Source: Rebecca billardiae RCC1528
Taxonomy: Eukaryota > Haptophyta
Assembly (NCBI GenBank): GCA_965240325.2
Contig: OZ251222.1
Coordinates: 124,001-188,000, forward strand
Direction of reading: 5' to 3'
DNA length: 64,000 nt
The notes beneath the pieces were generated by a model, which worked only from the letters and a program-made list of their open reading frames with translations, searched no databases and had not been told where the DNA came from. A program made the position numbers and the translations under genes. Of the stretch, positions 50,705 through 59,960 are shown piece by piece (position 1 is the first letter of the stretch; every line of letters begins with the position of its first letter).

Positions 50705-52495
50705 TTACTTGCTAACGCTAGCAAACGCGCTGGCGAGCTCGCGCTCCTCGTCGGCCGTGAGCTCGTGGTCCATCGTGACGTGGGCGAGCAGCGCAGGGTG
50801 CTCCGCGCACACCCGCTCGACGCGCTCATACGCGCGCTCGCACGCCGCCCCCAGGTCGGCGCCGTGCAAGTCGTCGAGGCAGCCGTTGGCCGCGGCGTAC
50901 AGCGCGAGCACGGTCTGGCGGAGTGAGCGTGGCGCGCTCTCCGGCTGCTGCAGGACTGCACGCCACGCGAACGTGCGCCGATCGGCAGCCGTCACTTGGC
51001 CCGACGCGAGCGCATCGCTCGCCATTGCGAGCTCGAGCCGCAGGCGCGGTGCGATCTGTCGGATGGCGGCCGCCATCGGCGTCGACTGCAGCCCCTTCGA
51101 CTTGCCCAGTCCGATGCGGCTGAGCGAGTCGCGCACCTCGATGGCGGGCCTCACGCCGGTACGTGCGAGCGCCTCTTCGATGAGGAGATGGCCGTCGGCG
51201 AGCGAGATGCACTCGTCGATGTGCCGCCTCGCCTCGAGCAGCATCGTGCTCGCCCGGCTCTCGGGCGACGGGATGCGCAGCTTGGCGAGCACGCTGTTGG
51301 TGAGCGCGACGCCGCTCGCGTCGAGCCTCTGCAGCCGCTCGAGCATCGACTGCGGGTAGCACGCCGGGTCAAAGGCGGAGAGCGGGTGCCCCTCCTCCTC
51401 GCCGTCGGAGTCCGCGCTGCTGAGCAGGCTCGGCTTGCGCGCGAGCTGCACCACCGTGAGCGAGCCCCCGCCGCGCGACGTCGGGCACGCGCCCGCGCGG
51501 TCGAGGAAGCTGGCGTAGAAAGTGCGCAGCTCTGAGCCGGTCGCGTCGTCGCGGATGCCGGCGTCGACCGGCATGCTGGGAGCGTCGGCGGCCAGGTCGT
51601 TGGCCTCGAGGAACAGCCGTTCGCTCTCCTGCATGAACTCCCACAGCTTGCGCATCGGCTGCATGTCGTCAATCACGAGGCACACGTGTGCGCCACGGTC
51701 CCGGCGCATCTCGGCGAGCGCGCTCGCGGTCGTGAGCGAGGCGATGAACTCGCCCGCGTCCGTGGACGCGACGGCCGTGCAGCCGACGCGCGCGGCGATG
51801 TCAGCCATCTCCTCGGGCGGGCGCATGGCGATGTACATCGTCTCCACGTCTGATTCGCGCTGCGCGAGCAGCATGTCGAGCGCCAGCGACGTCGGCGACT
51901 CGTCGGTCGGGCCAATGATGAGCATGTTCTGCCCGCGGCCGACCGGCGCGAGCACGTCGATCGCCGTGATGCCGGTGAGGAGGCCGGCTCGGGGGGAGAT
52001 GCGGTCCTTCTGCGCGAGCGCGGGCGTGAACGCGTCGCGATGCATGGGCTCCTCGCCCTCGACCGCTCCCGTGGCCACGCCTGCCGCGTGGGGCCGCCCA
52101 GCCCAGTCCAGCACCGTGCCAGGCGGGAGGGCCGTCTCATCCACCATGAGCGGCCCGCCAAACTTGGCGGCGGACAGGCCGGTGCTGGGCACGAAGACGT
52201 AGTCAAGCTCGTTACGCTTGTACAGCACAAGCCCCGGAGAGCCGTCAACCTCGACGATGGATCCCTTCTTCGCGTTCACGTCGCCGCCCACGGTCACGGC
52301 GGTGAGCGAGCCGAAGCGGTGCAGCACGTCGCCGCTCGTCGCAGCGGCTGTGCACGTGGCTCGGCTCGGGCGGCGTGATCTGCCGGTGCGAGAGAGCAGC
52401 GCGGATGGCCGCACTGCGCCCGTCGTGAGCGCGCCCGCTCCGCCGAGCGCGCACGTGAAGACGATGAGCGCGCTCGCGAGCTTGATGACGTGCAT
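50705..52495 (-). CDS. Divergent ATP synthase F1 alpha-subunit homologue with degenerate P-loop
   Basis: 596 residues. The F1-alpha landmarks are recognisable: DAFTPALAQKDRISPRAGLLTGITAIDVLAPVGRGQNMLIIG (154-195) aligns with the alpha-subunit LQTG-x-KAVDS-x-x-PIGRGQ-x-ELIIG. The C-terminal RQIAPRLRLELAMAS matches RQVAGSLRLDLAQ. The Walker A sequence that should follow (GDRQTGKTA) reads GPTDESPTSLA, so the invariant Gly-Lys-Thr is lost and nucleotide binding is doubtful. N-terminal residues 1-22 are a signal peptide (LASALIVFTCALGGAGA), followed by an Arg/Ser-rich stretch, so it should enter a complex plastid. It is probably a non-catalytic paralogue with a regulatory or assembly role. It is divergent from plastid L24. 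Confidence 0.75.
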   Translation of the reverse strand: MHVIKLASALIVFTCALGGAGALTTGAVRPSALLSRTGRSRRPSRATCTAAATSGDVLHRFGSLTAVTVGGDVNAKKGSIVEVDGSPGLVLYKRNELDYVFVPSTGLSAAKFGGPLMVDETALPPGTVLDWAGRPHAAGVATGAVEGEEPMHRDAFTPALAQKDRISPRAGLLTGITAIDVLAPVGRGQNMLIIGPTDESPTSLALDMLLAQRESDVETMYIAMRPPEEMADIAARVGCTAVASTDAGEFIASLTTASALAEMRRDRGAHVCLVIDDMQPMRKLWEFMQESERLFLEANDLAADAPSMPVDAGIRDDATGSELRTFYASFLDRAGACPTSRGGGSLTVVQLARKPSLLSSADSDGEEEGHPLSAFDPACYPQSMLERLQRLDASGVALTNSVLAKLRIPSPESRASTMLLEARRHIDECISLADGHLLIEEALARTGVRPAIEVRDSLSRIGLGKSKGLQSTPMAAAIRQIAPRLRLELAMASDALASGQVTAADRRTFAWRAVLQQPESAPRSLRQTVLALYAAANGCLDDLHGADLGAACERAYERVERVCAEHPALLAHVTMDHELTADEERELASAFASVSK

Positions 52496-52729
52496 ACCGC
52501 TGTTGGCGACGAGGTTGCGGAAGCGGACGTGGTGATGGTCTACGACTCTCACGTCATCGCGAGCTTTCGCGATGCGGACGGGGCTGATCAAGAGTCCGGA
52601 GTTCCGGCGGCGTGCCAAGTGCCAAGGCCAAAGCCCAAAGGCCGCATCCGGACTTCCATTTGGCTCGTGCTCGGCCACCGCGTGATTTCCATCGTCTTTC
52701 ATCTGCTCGCTGGAAGGAAGCTCGTGAGG
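52496..52729. promoter_or_regulatory. Shared promoter region, ATP synthase alpha homologue / plastid L24
   Basis: 234 bp between divergent starts of two plastid-type genes. No clear TATA element. Confidence 0.5.
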
Positions 52730-53116
52730 ATGGGGCTGCGCCTCGCGCTCGTGGTCGTGCTCGCGGCATTCGCGTCGGTCTGCAACGCGTATGTGGCGCC
52801 ATCGGCGTGCCGTCAGTCGCGCACCGCGCGATCCGCGCTGGCGATGAAGTTCTCGCCGGTGAAGGTGGGCGTCGAGGTGAAGGTGATTGCGGGTGATGAC
52901 AAGGGCAAGACGGGCAAGGTGCTCAGCCTGGGCCGCAAGCAGCACAAGAGCAAGAACGGCCCATTCGTCGTCGTTGAGGGCGTCAACATCCTCACCAAGC
53001 ACCAGAAGCCGCGCGCCCGCGGCGAGACTGGCAAGCGCGTACAAAAGGAGGGCCCCATCCACATCAGCAACGTGCAGGCGCTCGACAAGCCCGCCGCTGC
53101 CGCGACGGAGGAGTAG
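52730..53116 (+). CDS. RPL24: Plastid 50S ribosomal protein L24, nucleus-encoded
   Basis: 128 residues. Residues 1-20 (MGLRLALVVVLAAFASVCNA) are a signal peptide. Cleavage exposes YVAPSACRQS, matching the aromatic +1 motif needed for import into secondary red plastids, and is followed by a short basic transit region. The mature part begins MKFSPVKVGVEVKVIAGDDKGKTG, the KOW motif of L24 (~47-75), then KNGPFVVVEGVNILTKHQKP and the conserved KEGPIHISNVQ. L24 is an early 50S assembly protein. Its start is 234 bp from that of the divergent ATP synthase alpha homologue, so both plastid-type genes could share regulation. Confidence 0.92.
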   Translation: MGLRLALVVVLAAFASVCNAYVAPSACRQSRTARSALAMKFSPVKVGVEVKVIAGDDKGKTGKVLSLGRKQHKSKNGPFVVVEGVNILTKHQKPRARGETGKRVQKEGPIHISNVQALDKPAAAATEE

Positions 53117-53728
53117 AAACGTGAGCTCACGCGGGCACTTTGCCCAACACACTGGCCTCGGTTCGCGGCGATCACGGGGCCTTGCAGCTCGACGCGCGTG
53201 CCATACCACAGTGAGAGCAATGGCTGGCTGCACGGGCAGTATGCTGTGGGTGGTCGGCTCGATGGCTGCAGGCGGCTTTGGCGATCTTCAACGCGAGTGC
53301 TGTGCTACATTCGCAGCGAGCAAGCGGAGGCCATCCATCTCGCGCGCATCTCCGATTCTGTGTCGAGCGCTTCTCGTTTGATTGGTGGCCCCAGCGCGGC
53401 GTTCATGCACGCATCGATATGGGAACTTGACACTTGTTGACGCGCCCTGAACATTCACGTTATCATGTTCGTTGTCATTGGCACCAGAGACGCAGTCACG
53501 ACAGCTGAGGCGTTCGAAGACTGACTATGAACGGAGTGATGATGATGCTATACTTAGATAGACATACAGCGCAGCTCGTCGAAGCACTGATGCTGATTGA
53601 GTGAGCTGCTCGGCGCGCGGGCCGGCGGCTGACAGTAGGCAGTAGACAGTAGTGTCAGTGTGACCGTGTGTGTGTGACATGCAAGCTCATCATCGCACTA
53701 CGACATCACAGTAATATGTGATTGATGA
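53117..53728. other. Intergenic, no gene seen
   Basis: GA- and CAGTC-rich sequence between the end of L24 and element copy B. An 80-codon frame at 53198-53440 has no recognisable domain. Confidence 0.45.
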
Positions 53729-55294
53729 TATGACCGCGTTCCGCGGTCCTTTTCCGTAGAACGAACGTAGTTCAGGGCCCGCGGTGGCGGTGCACCCTCC
53801 ATCGCAGTCGTCTATTGACAGACCCGGAGTTGCATTGCCCGTACAACTAGACTCCAGCGGCGCGCCGCCGCCCGCCGCGCCGGGCGCGGGCCCATCGCAC
53901 TTCGCAGCCGCCGGCGCGGCGCCAATTGTGTACAGGCGGATGCGACGAGGCGTGATCGACGCATGAGCGCGACTCCACGTGCACGCCAGGCCACGCGAAG
54001 CTGACAGCCAGGGAGCACGGTGCGGGGCCGCGGATTCGTTCGGGCCGCTGCTGCTGACTGACCGCTGTGGCGCTGTCCCGCGGGTCACCGCGCACCGGCA
54101 GCGCCAGGATAGTAGATGATTTGCACTGGTCCGAGTAGGGTTCGACCAGCGCCTGCGCGACGGCCGACAGGCGGGCGCGAGGCGTGATCGACGCATGAGC
54201 GCAACTCTACGTGCACGCCAGGCCACGCGGAGCTGACAGCCCGAGGGACGGCACGCAGTGCCGAGGTTCGAGGGCACCGCAGTCACAGATCGTTCGCGCA
54301 CGCCGCGCGTGCACGGGCGGACACACCTCGATCAGGCTCGGCACGCGTTGCAGAGGCACAGCCAGCTCTGGGGACGGCACGCACCACCGTCGCCCGCGCA
54401 GCTCGTCCTCCTCGTAGAGTACCGTTCAGTTCCGAGGCGTAGCCCTCGCTCAGAGTCGACCGTCGACGATGGACTCGGATCGTCGGCGCTCCCCGGAAAG
54501 GCATGGCAAGGGCGGCGCGTGGTGAAGTCGAAGACTCAGAGATCGATCAGTCCGGCATCAGGCGCCGCTGCCCCCGAGCTTGCGAGAGCCCGAATACAGG
54601 GCGGCTGCCGCGGCGCGGCCGCCGGGCGCCCCGGCGACCGGGCGCGCGGCCGCGCGCAGGCATCGACACGGGGCGGCGGGGGCGCGCGGAGTGAGCGGGG
54701 GCACGAACGCGATGTCGACGGCAGTCGGGACCCGCCGCAGCCGCGCGCTCCAGGCGCCACTCGCCGCGCGCACCTGCCCATCGCCCGTCCTCACCCGTCG
54801 GTCGCTCGTGGCTGGCGCCTCCTGAGCTCCTGTCGCCGCCGCGGCGTACAAACGCGGGCGCACACGCCGCGCGCCGCGCCCCCTCCGGCTCCGACTATAC
54901 GGATAGCTGCGGCGGGTATTTTCAATCTCTCGCACTATTGGAGTTGGTTGGACGATTATGTCAACGGTCGTTCTTGGCATCTTGCAGCGGCGAGGCCATA
55001 TTATTTTACTATGGTCACACTACATTAAGGAGAGTCTACCCACAATTACCCTGCCTCGCACATTTGGGCGTGGGTTTCGTTGATTCCTCTGTTCACTATT
55101 CAAGACGGCGGACGCGCCCTTTTTCGACGAGGATGCACCTGTAAGGGAGTCTCAAAAATCGAAACTCGGTCTCCTCCAGCCCTGAAAATCGTCCCCCGTC
55201 CCTTTTTTCTTTGATCAAAGATCTTTTTGAAACGTGGTTCGGGCCCGCTGGTGCGGGCTCCACGCTGCGCGCTCCGCCCTGCACCGCGGGCCAT
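53729..55294 (-). mobile_element. 1.57-kb repeat element, copy B
   Basis: Inverted partner of 45169-46736, 1566 bp against 1568 bp, with the same termini and internal order. Substitutions and short indels in the GC-rich part show the copies have diverged, so this is not an assembly echo. It is followed outside by a (GAT)n-like simple repeat at 55292-55360. Confidence 0.7.
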
Positions 55295-56479
55295 GATGAT
55301 GATGATGATGTCATGATGACGACATCAGCATCATCATCATCATCATGACGATGATTCATCATCAGCATGTTTTAAATGATAAATCCGCCCGCGTCCCGCG
55401 ATCGACAGTAGCGTACCGAATTCCGAGAATTATGAGCCGGCCACCGCCGCGGCGCCGTGCAGGCGTGCAGCCAGTCGTGAGTCGGACCGTGTGACGTGAG
55501 ACTGTGCCTCTGTCACAGTCAGTCAGTCTGTGCAGGCGGCCCACGGCCACGGCCCACCGGGGCCGCGTGGCAACGCCGGAGTGAGAGTCCGACGGCAGGG
55601 CGCCCCAACGGGCACGCGCCCGCCGTGACGCGGACCGTCGTACGTCTGACGTCATATATTATAATTCGTCACTACTCTATATATATATATTCATTCGTCA
55701 GTCAGACAGTGTCACGGATTCTAATCACGCCGTAGCGGTACGGCCCGTACGCACGCGTCACACTGACTGCGTGGTCCGGCATCGGACCGCGCGGCGGCCG
55801 CGCCCGCGGGCCCCACTAGCCCCAGGTGCTTCGGGCCGCCGCCCAGTGGGCCAGCGGCGCGGCGCCGCGGTCTGCGGCGCGGCCGGCGGCGGGGCCGGGG
55901 GCGGGGGCGGCGCCGCGCCCCGTGCCCGGACACGCGTGCTGTACATCAACGGGTCTCAGGAGTGAGTGAGACGACGGCTATTCAGATAAGGTATTTCGTC
56001 TGCTCAGAGTAGTCGTCATTTAGTCATTTCGTCTACGTACAGACTACGCACTCTATAGTCTCACAGTGTGACGATGAGTGGCAGTGTTGGCGTGAAGTCA
56101 TCGACTCGCCGTCTGCTGTCCGCTCAATGATATATGTAACATCAGAATGTTACGGCGCGCCGGACCCGGGTCAGTGAGCGGGTCACCCGACGCGGGCCGG
56201 GCCTGGCGGCCGACCTGTGGGCGTGCCGCGTGCGGCCCCGGCCGCGCGGCTGCCGCGGGCCCGCGGGGCCCGGCCCGGCAGCACGATCGTGCGTCACCTC
56301 GGACCGCCGGGCCCGGGACACCGGACCTCTGTGAGGCGGGCGCCGCCCGGGTCCGCGGGGTCCGCCGGACCGGGCTGACTCCGATCCAGACTCCGGCTGC
56401 CTGAATCAGCACTCGGCGGCCTCGACTTCCATGGTGGCATCATGATCACCTGTTGCAGCGGACGAGTACTAGCTAGAGC
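55295..56479. other. Gene-poor spacer
   Basis: CAT/GAT simple sequence (55295-55360), TATATA (55675-55692), two extreme GC islands (55780-55930 and 56150-56390). Open frames in the islands are composition artefacts. No supported gene. Confidence 0.5.
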
Positions 56480-57943
56480 CTAGAAGCGCGGCATCGGCCC
56501 GCCGCCCATCATGCCGGCGTTGCGGAAGGTGTTCATCTCCATGGCGATGCGCTCCTCCTCCGATGGCGGCGGATAGTAGGCGAACTCGACGGAGAAGTCG
56601 AGCTCGCTCAGCTCGCACAGCTCGGCTAGCCGCTCCGCGAGGCCCTTGTGGTCGACGTTGATGTACACGGGCAGTGGCTCAGACTCGTCGTCACGCATGA
56701 CGCGCACAACGGCGCGCAGCAGTTCAGTGGGCGATGGGACCGGATCCCGGCTCGTGCCTGTGCGCAGCACCCCGCCGGTGTGCCCGATGACAGCGAAGCG
56801 GCGATCGGTGCTTCCCAGCTCCATCGACGTGCAAGCGCGGCGCACCGTCCACATGACCGCGTAGTCGTTGCTGAGTCCGATGAACGGGCCCGGGCAGAGC
56901 CCTGCCAGCTCCTCGAGCAGCTGGCGCTCCGAGGCGGTGGGCTCCGGCGGCACGGCGGCGGGCGCCGCTGCTGCCAGGTCTCCCGGCGCCGCGGGCCTCT
57001 CCTCGGCGCCAGCGTCACGCGGTCGCGGGAGCACGGTGCCCTGCGCGCACGCGCGCTCGTACACGGCCTCGAGATCCCGAAGCAGGCGCTGCCGCGCCCC
57101 GCGCTGATTCGGGCCGGCATTCTGGTTGCCGAGCACGATCCCATCGTACACGTACCATCCTGCGAACGGGAGCAGGGTCACGCGTGCGACGACAGGCAGA
57201 TCCGCATGGACGTGGCGGCCGAGGGTGCCCACGATGCTGTCGGACATGCCAAGCGCGTGCACGACCGTCTTCTTGTCCATCGAGATCATGACGGTCCCTT
57301 TGCAGGCCACCATCTTGAATAAGTACCACTCGCCGCTCAGCCGCTCCGAGCCCCAGCGACGGGCGTCGCGCCGGACGAGCTCGCGGAAGCGGCGGCGCTG
57401 CTCCTCGCTGTAGTGCGTGGCGATCTTGCCGTTGTGGACCCACTCGTCCAGCAGCTCGTAAATACCCGGCTGCGACTTGGGCCCGCTCTCCCAGTATGTG
57501 TAGCAGAGGCCGTTCAGCACGAACACGTCGAGCATCCGGCCGCTCTGGACAAGCTTCTGCACGGCATTGACGCTGCGCAGCGTATAGCGCATGGCGTAGC
57601 GGTCGTTGACGATGAATCGCGCCATGTTCAGCATGGCGTAGAACATGTGGCCATCTTCTTCCGGGATCTTGCCGTCGCGCAAGCACTCCTCCGCCGGCGC
57701 AAACTCTGGGAGGCGAGAGCGACGCCGGCGCAGGTAGATGAGGAGGCAGACGAGCGGCACCACAACCGCCAGGGCGGTCCAGACCCATTTGCTTTCATTC
57801 GGATCGTGAGCTAGAGGCACGGCCCCCGATGTGCCGTCGACATTCGGATCGTGAGCTAGAGGCACGCCCCCCGATGTGCCGTCGACACCGACTGCGTCCT
57901 CAGCGACGGCGTCGGCGACGACGATGGGCGCGAAGAACAGCAT
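56480..57943 (-). CDS. Unknown single-pass membrane protein
   Basis: Not recognised. 487 residues. A weakly hydrophobic N-terminus (MLFFAPIVVADAVAEDAV) is followed by a 15-residue tandem duplication (VDGTSG(G/A)VPLAHDPN) and a clear transmembrane helix (WVWTALAVVVPLVCLLIYL, ~53-71) ending in RRRRSR. The following domain (~75-300) contains DGHMFYAMLNMARFIVNDRYA and FKMVACKGTVMISMDKK. A second region (~345-460) has GPFIGLSNDYAVMWTVRR and LPVYINVDHKGLAERLAEL. The protein ends with a Met/Gly/Pro tail. Topology with the large part cytosolic or stromal is inferred from the basic residues after the helix. Confidence 0.6.
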   Translation of the reverse strand: MLFFAPIVVADAVAEDAVGVDGTSGGVPLAHDPNVDGTSGAVPLAHDPNESKWVWTALAVVVPLVCLLIYLRRRRSRLPEFAPAEECLRDGKIPEEDGHMFYAMLNMARFIVNDRYAMRYTLRSVNAVQKLVQSGRMLDVFVLNGLCYTYWESGPKSQPGIYELLDEWVHNGKIATHYSEEQRRRFRELVRRDARRWGSERLSGEWYLFKMVACKGTVMISMDKKTVVHALGMSDSIVGTLGRHVHADLPVVARVTLLPFAGWYVYDGIVLGNQNAGPNQRGARQRLLRDLEAVYERACAQGTVLPRPRDAGAEERPAAPGDLAAAAPAAVPPEPTASERQLLEELAGLCPGPFIGLSNDYAVMWTVRRACTSMELGSTDRRFAVIGHTGGVLRTGTSRDPVPSPTELLRAVVRVMRDDESEPLPVYINVDHKGLAERLAELCELSELDFSVEFAYYPPPSEEERIAMEMNTFRNAGMMGGGPMPRF

Positions 57944-59097
57944 CACCTTTGGCCGTCGTCGCGTAAAAATTAGTTAGGCGGCGCCTAAAAAAGGCAGCCG
58001 CGATTTTCAGTTTTGTGTATGGCGGGCCTTTTTTTTCCGCGGGCAGTGCTACTTGATCATTACGCAACGGGCGGGCCTAAAAAGTTACCATTTCTCGTGA
58101 TGAAGAAGACGTGTGATTCCCGCAGCCCTCCGTGCGTGTGCGCGCGCGCGCGTCCGGAGGCGGAAGGTGCCGACCGGACGCAACGCCAAATCGATTTATC
58201 GCCGCTGGCGCCAACGGCCCAATTGAGCAATTCGGCACTCGGCTGTATAGACACTATAGTTATCCTATTCAGACCTATAATTAGTAATGTTCCTATAGTA
58301 ATGTAGTAAATTGGCAAATGCTCCTATATAAATTTATTAATAATTTCGTACATTACATATACGTACATCAGCGTAGTTAATAGTAGTAGTAATAGCTTAT
58401 TCGTGTATATTGTTATTTGTTTATCGGTGGGGATATATTTTTACATGGACGGTCGCGGACAGTGACACGGGACAGAGTAACTACGAGGCGCGCCTTTGGC
58501 CTTGCCCGCCCTCGGCCCTTGGCGGGTCGCCATTCTTGTCACTGTCTGTGTCAGCCACGTCTGCCACTCGACGTACGCGAGGTACGACTACAACTACCGT
58601 AGATTCTAAGATAATAAGTCAATAACAGCATGCAGTTACACAGCGCCAGTTAGTCGATGACTAATAACTTTGCTAAACACGGCCCGCCATATGAATTAAT
58701 TTTTAATTAACTGACGACATGTACCGCAGATTGACGACGCAGTAAATATCACTTATGAAATAATCGGACACATTATATATATATATGATCGGCTACGCCG
58801 ATCTTCGAGTAGTTAACAACGAAGTTGAGGGCGCACGGCCCTGGTAGGCTCTGGCTGGTAGTTGCGTCGCGTTGGCTTCACCGCCAATCACACGGCACGA
58901 TGCTACCAGTCAGCAAAGCGCGCGGACGAAAATCAGTCAGCTCTCCGAGAGGGCCCCGGGCCTGCGCGGGTCCGGCGGTCGCGGCGCCGGGCGCGGGGAT
59001 GCTGTCAGCTTCCGAGCCCGTACAGCTCGTCGCGCGCGCTCGGGGTGCGCGAGGCGACGCGGTACGACGGTGGCGTGGACCACCACCTCACGCCTCG
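57944..59097. other. Gene-poor spacer
   Basis: AT-rich 58240-58440 and 58600-58800, with a palindromic TCGGCTACGCCGA near 58790. Short frames at 58825-59196 lack recognisable features. Confidence 0.5.
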
Positions 59098-59960
59098 CTA
59101 CGTCGTCAGCGTGTACAGCCCGCCGCTGCCACTAGCGCCAAGTGGCACTGCTCGGAACAGCTCGATGCGTCGCGCGTCGTCGTTTGCGTCGACTAGTCGC
59201 TCGGCCGGAGGTGCAGCTGACGCGCTCGCCGAAGCAGCACCGCAGCCCCCGCTCGATGATGTGCGCGGCATGAAGTTCGCACCGAACGTCTTCTTGTCGC
59301 GGCCCGGTGCTGCCCGCACTCGCTGCGGAGCGACCACTCGAAGATGCGCGCAGCGTGACGTGCGCGGCGAGTAACTCCTCGTCGCGAGATGCGCTCCGCC
59401 CGCAGTCGCACCTGCCGCCGCGGCGTCCGCCGCTGCGTCTGCCACCGCGCCGCCCGCCACAGTGCCGCGCCAGCGCAGGCGCAGCGCCCGACCGCTGCGG
59501 CGCCCGCCCGGCCGCTGTCACGCCCGCATTCAGCAGGCCCGGTGCTGCCGCGCTCGCCGGGCGACGAATCGATACCGCGCGCGGCGTGACGTGCGCGCCG
59601 AGTATTTCCTCGTCGCGAGATGCGCTCTGCCAGCCGCCGCGCCCGCCACCGCTGCTGCACTCGCCGCGCCGCGCCCGGATGCCGAGTAGCGCCCGCCCGA
59701 CCGTCACGCCCGCCGTCAGCAGGCCCGACGCTGCCGCGCTGGCCGGGCGCCGCGGTGGTCGCGGCGTTTGATGCCGTCGCAGACGGCGTGCGAAGCGCGG
59801 CGTCGGTACCCGCCCACCCTGCACGATGTTGCCGCGCTGCAACCTCAGCTTGATCGCTGACTCCACGCCAACGCGGAGCTCGCTGAAGAGAGCCCACCCG
59901 CACAGTGGCAGTCTTCGAGCGAGCGCGGGCGCGCGTAGCTCGATCTTCAAAGAACGGAAT
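59098..59960 (-). CDS. Possible multi-exon gene with tandem repeats, function unknown
   Basis: Three related blocks on the minus strand read RDEEILGAHVTPRAVSIR, RDEELLAAHVTLRASSSG and RDKKTFGANFMPRTSSSG in successive ~200-240-bp units. The first two are in one frame and the third is in another. The last leads into a coding-like end (ERLVDANDDARRIELFRAV to a stop near 59098). Upstream, about 59900-59830, a small exon-like block (ELRVGVESAIKLRLQRGNIV) sits between AG and GGTGGG. Conserved reading frames in diverged repeats suggest coding exons separated by introns. I could not place all junctions and do not recognise the protein. Confidence 0.3.
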
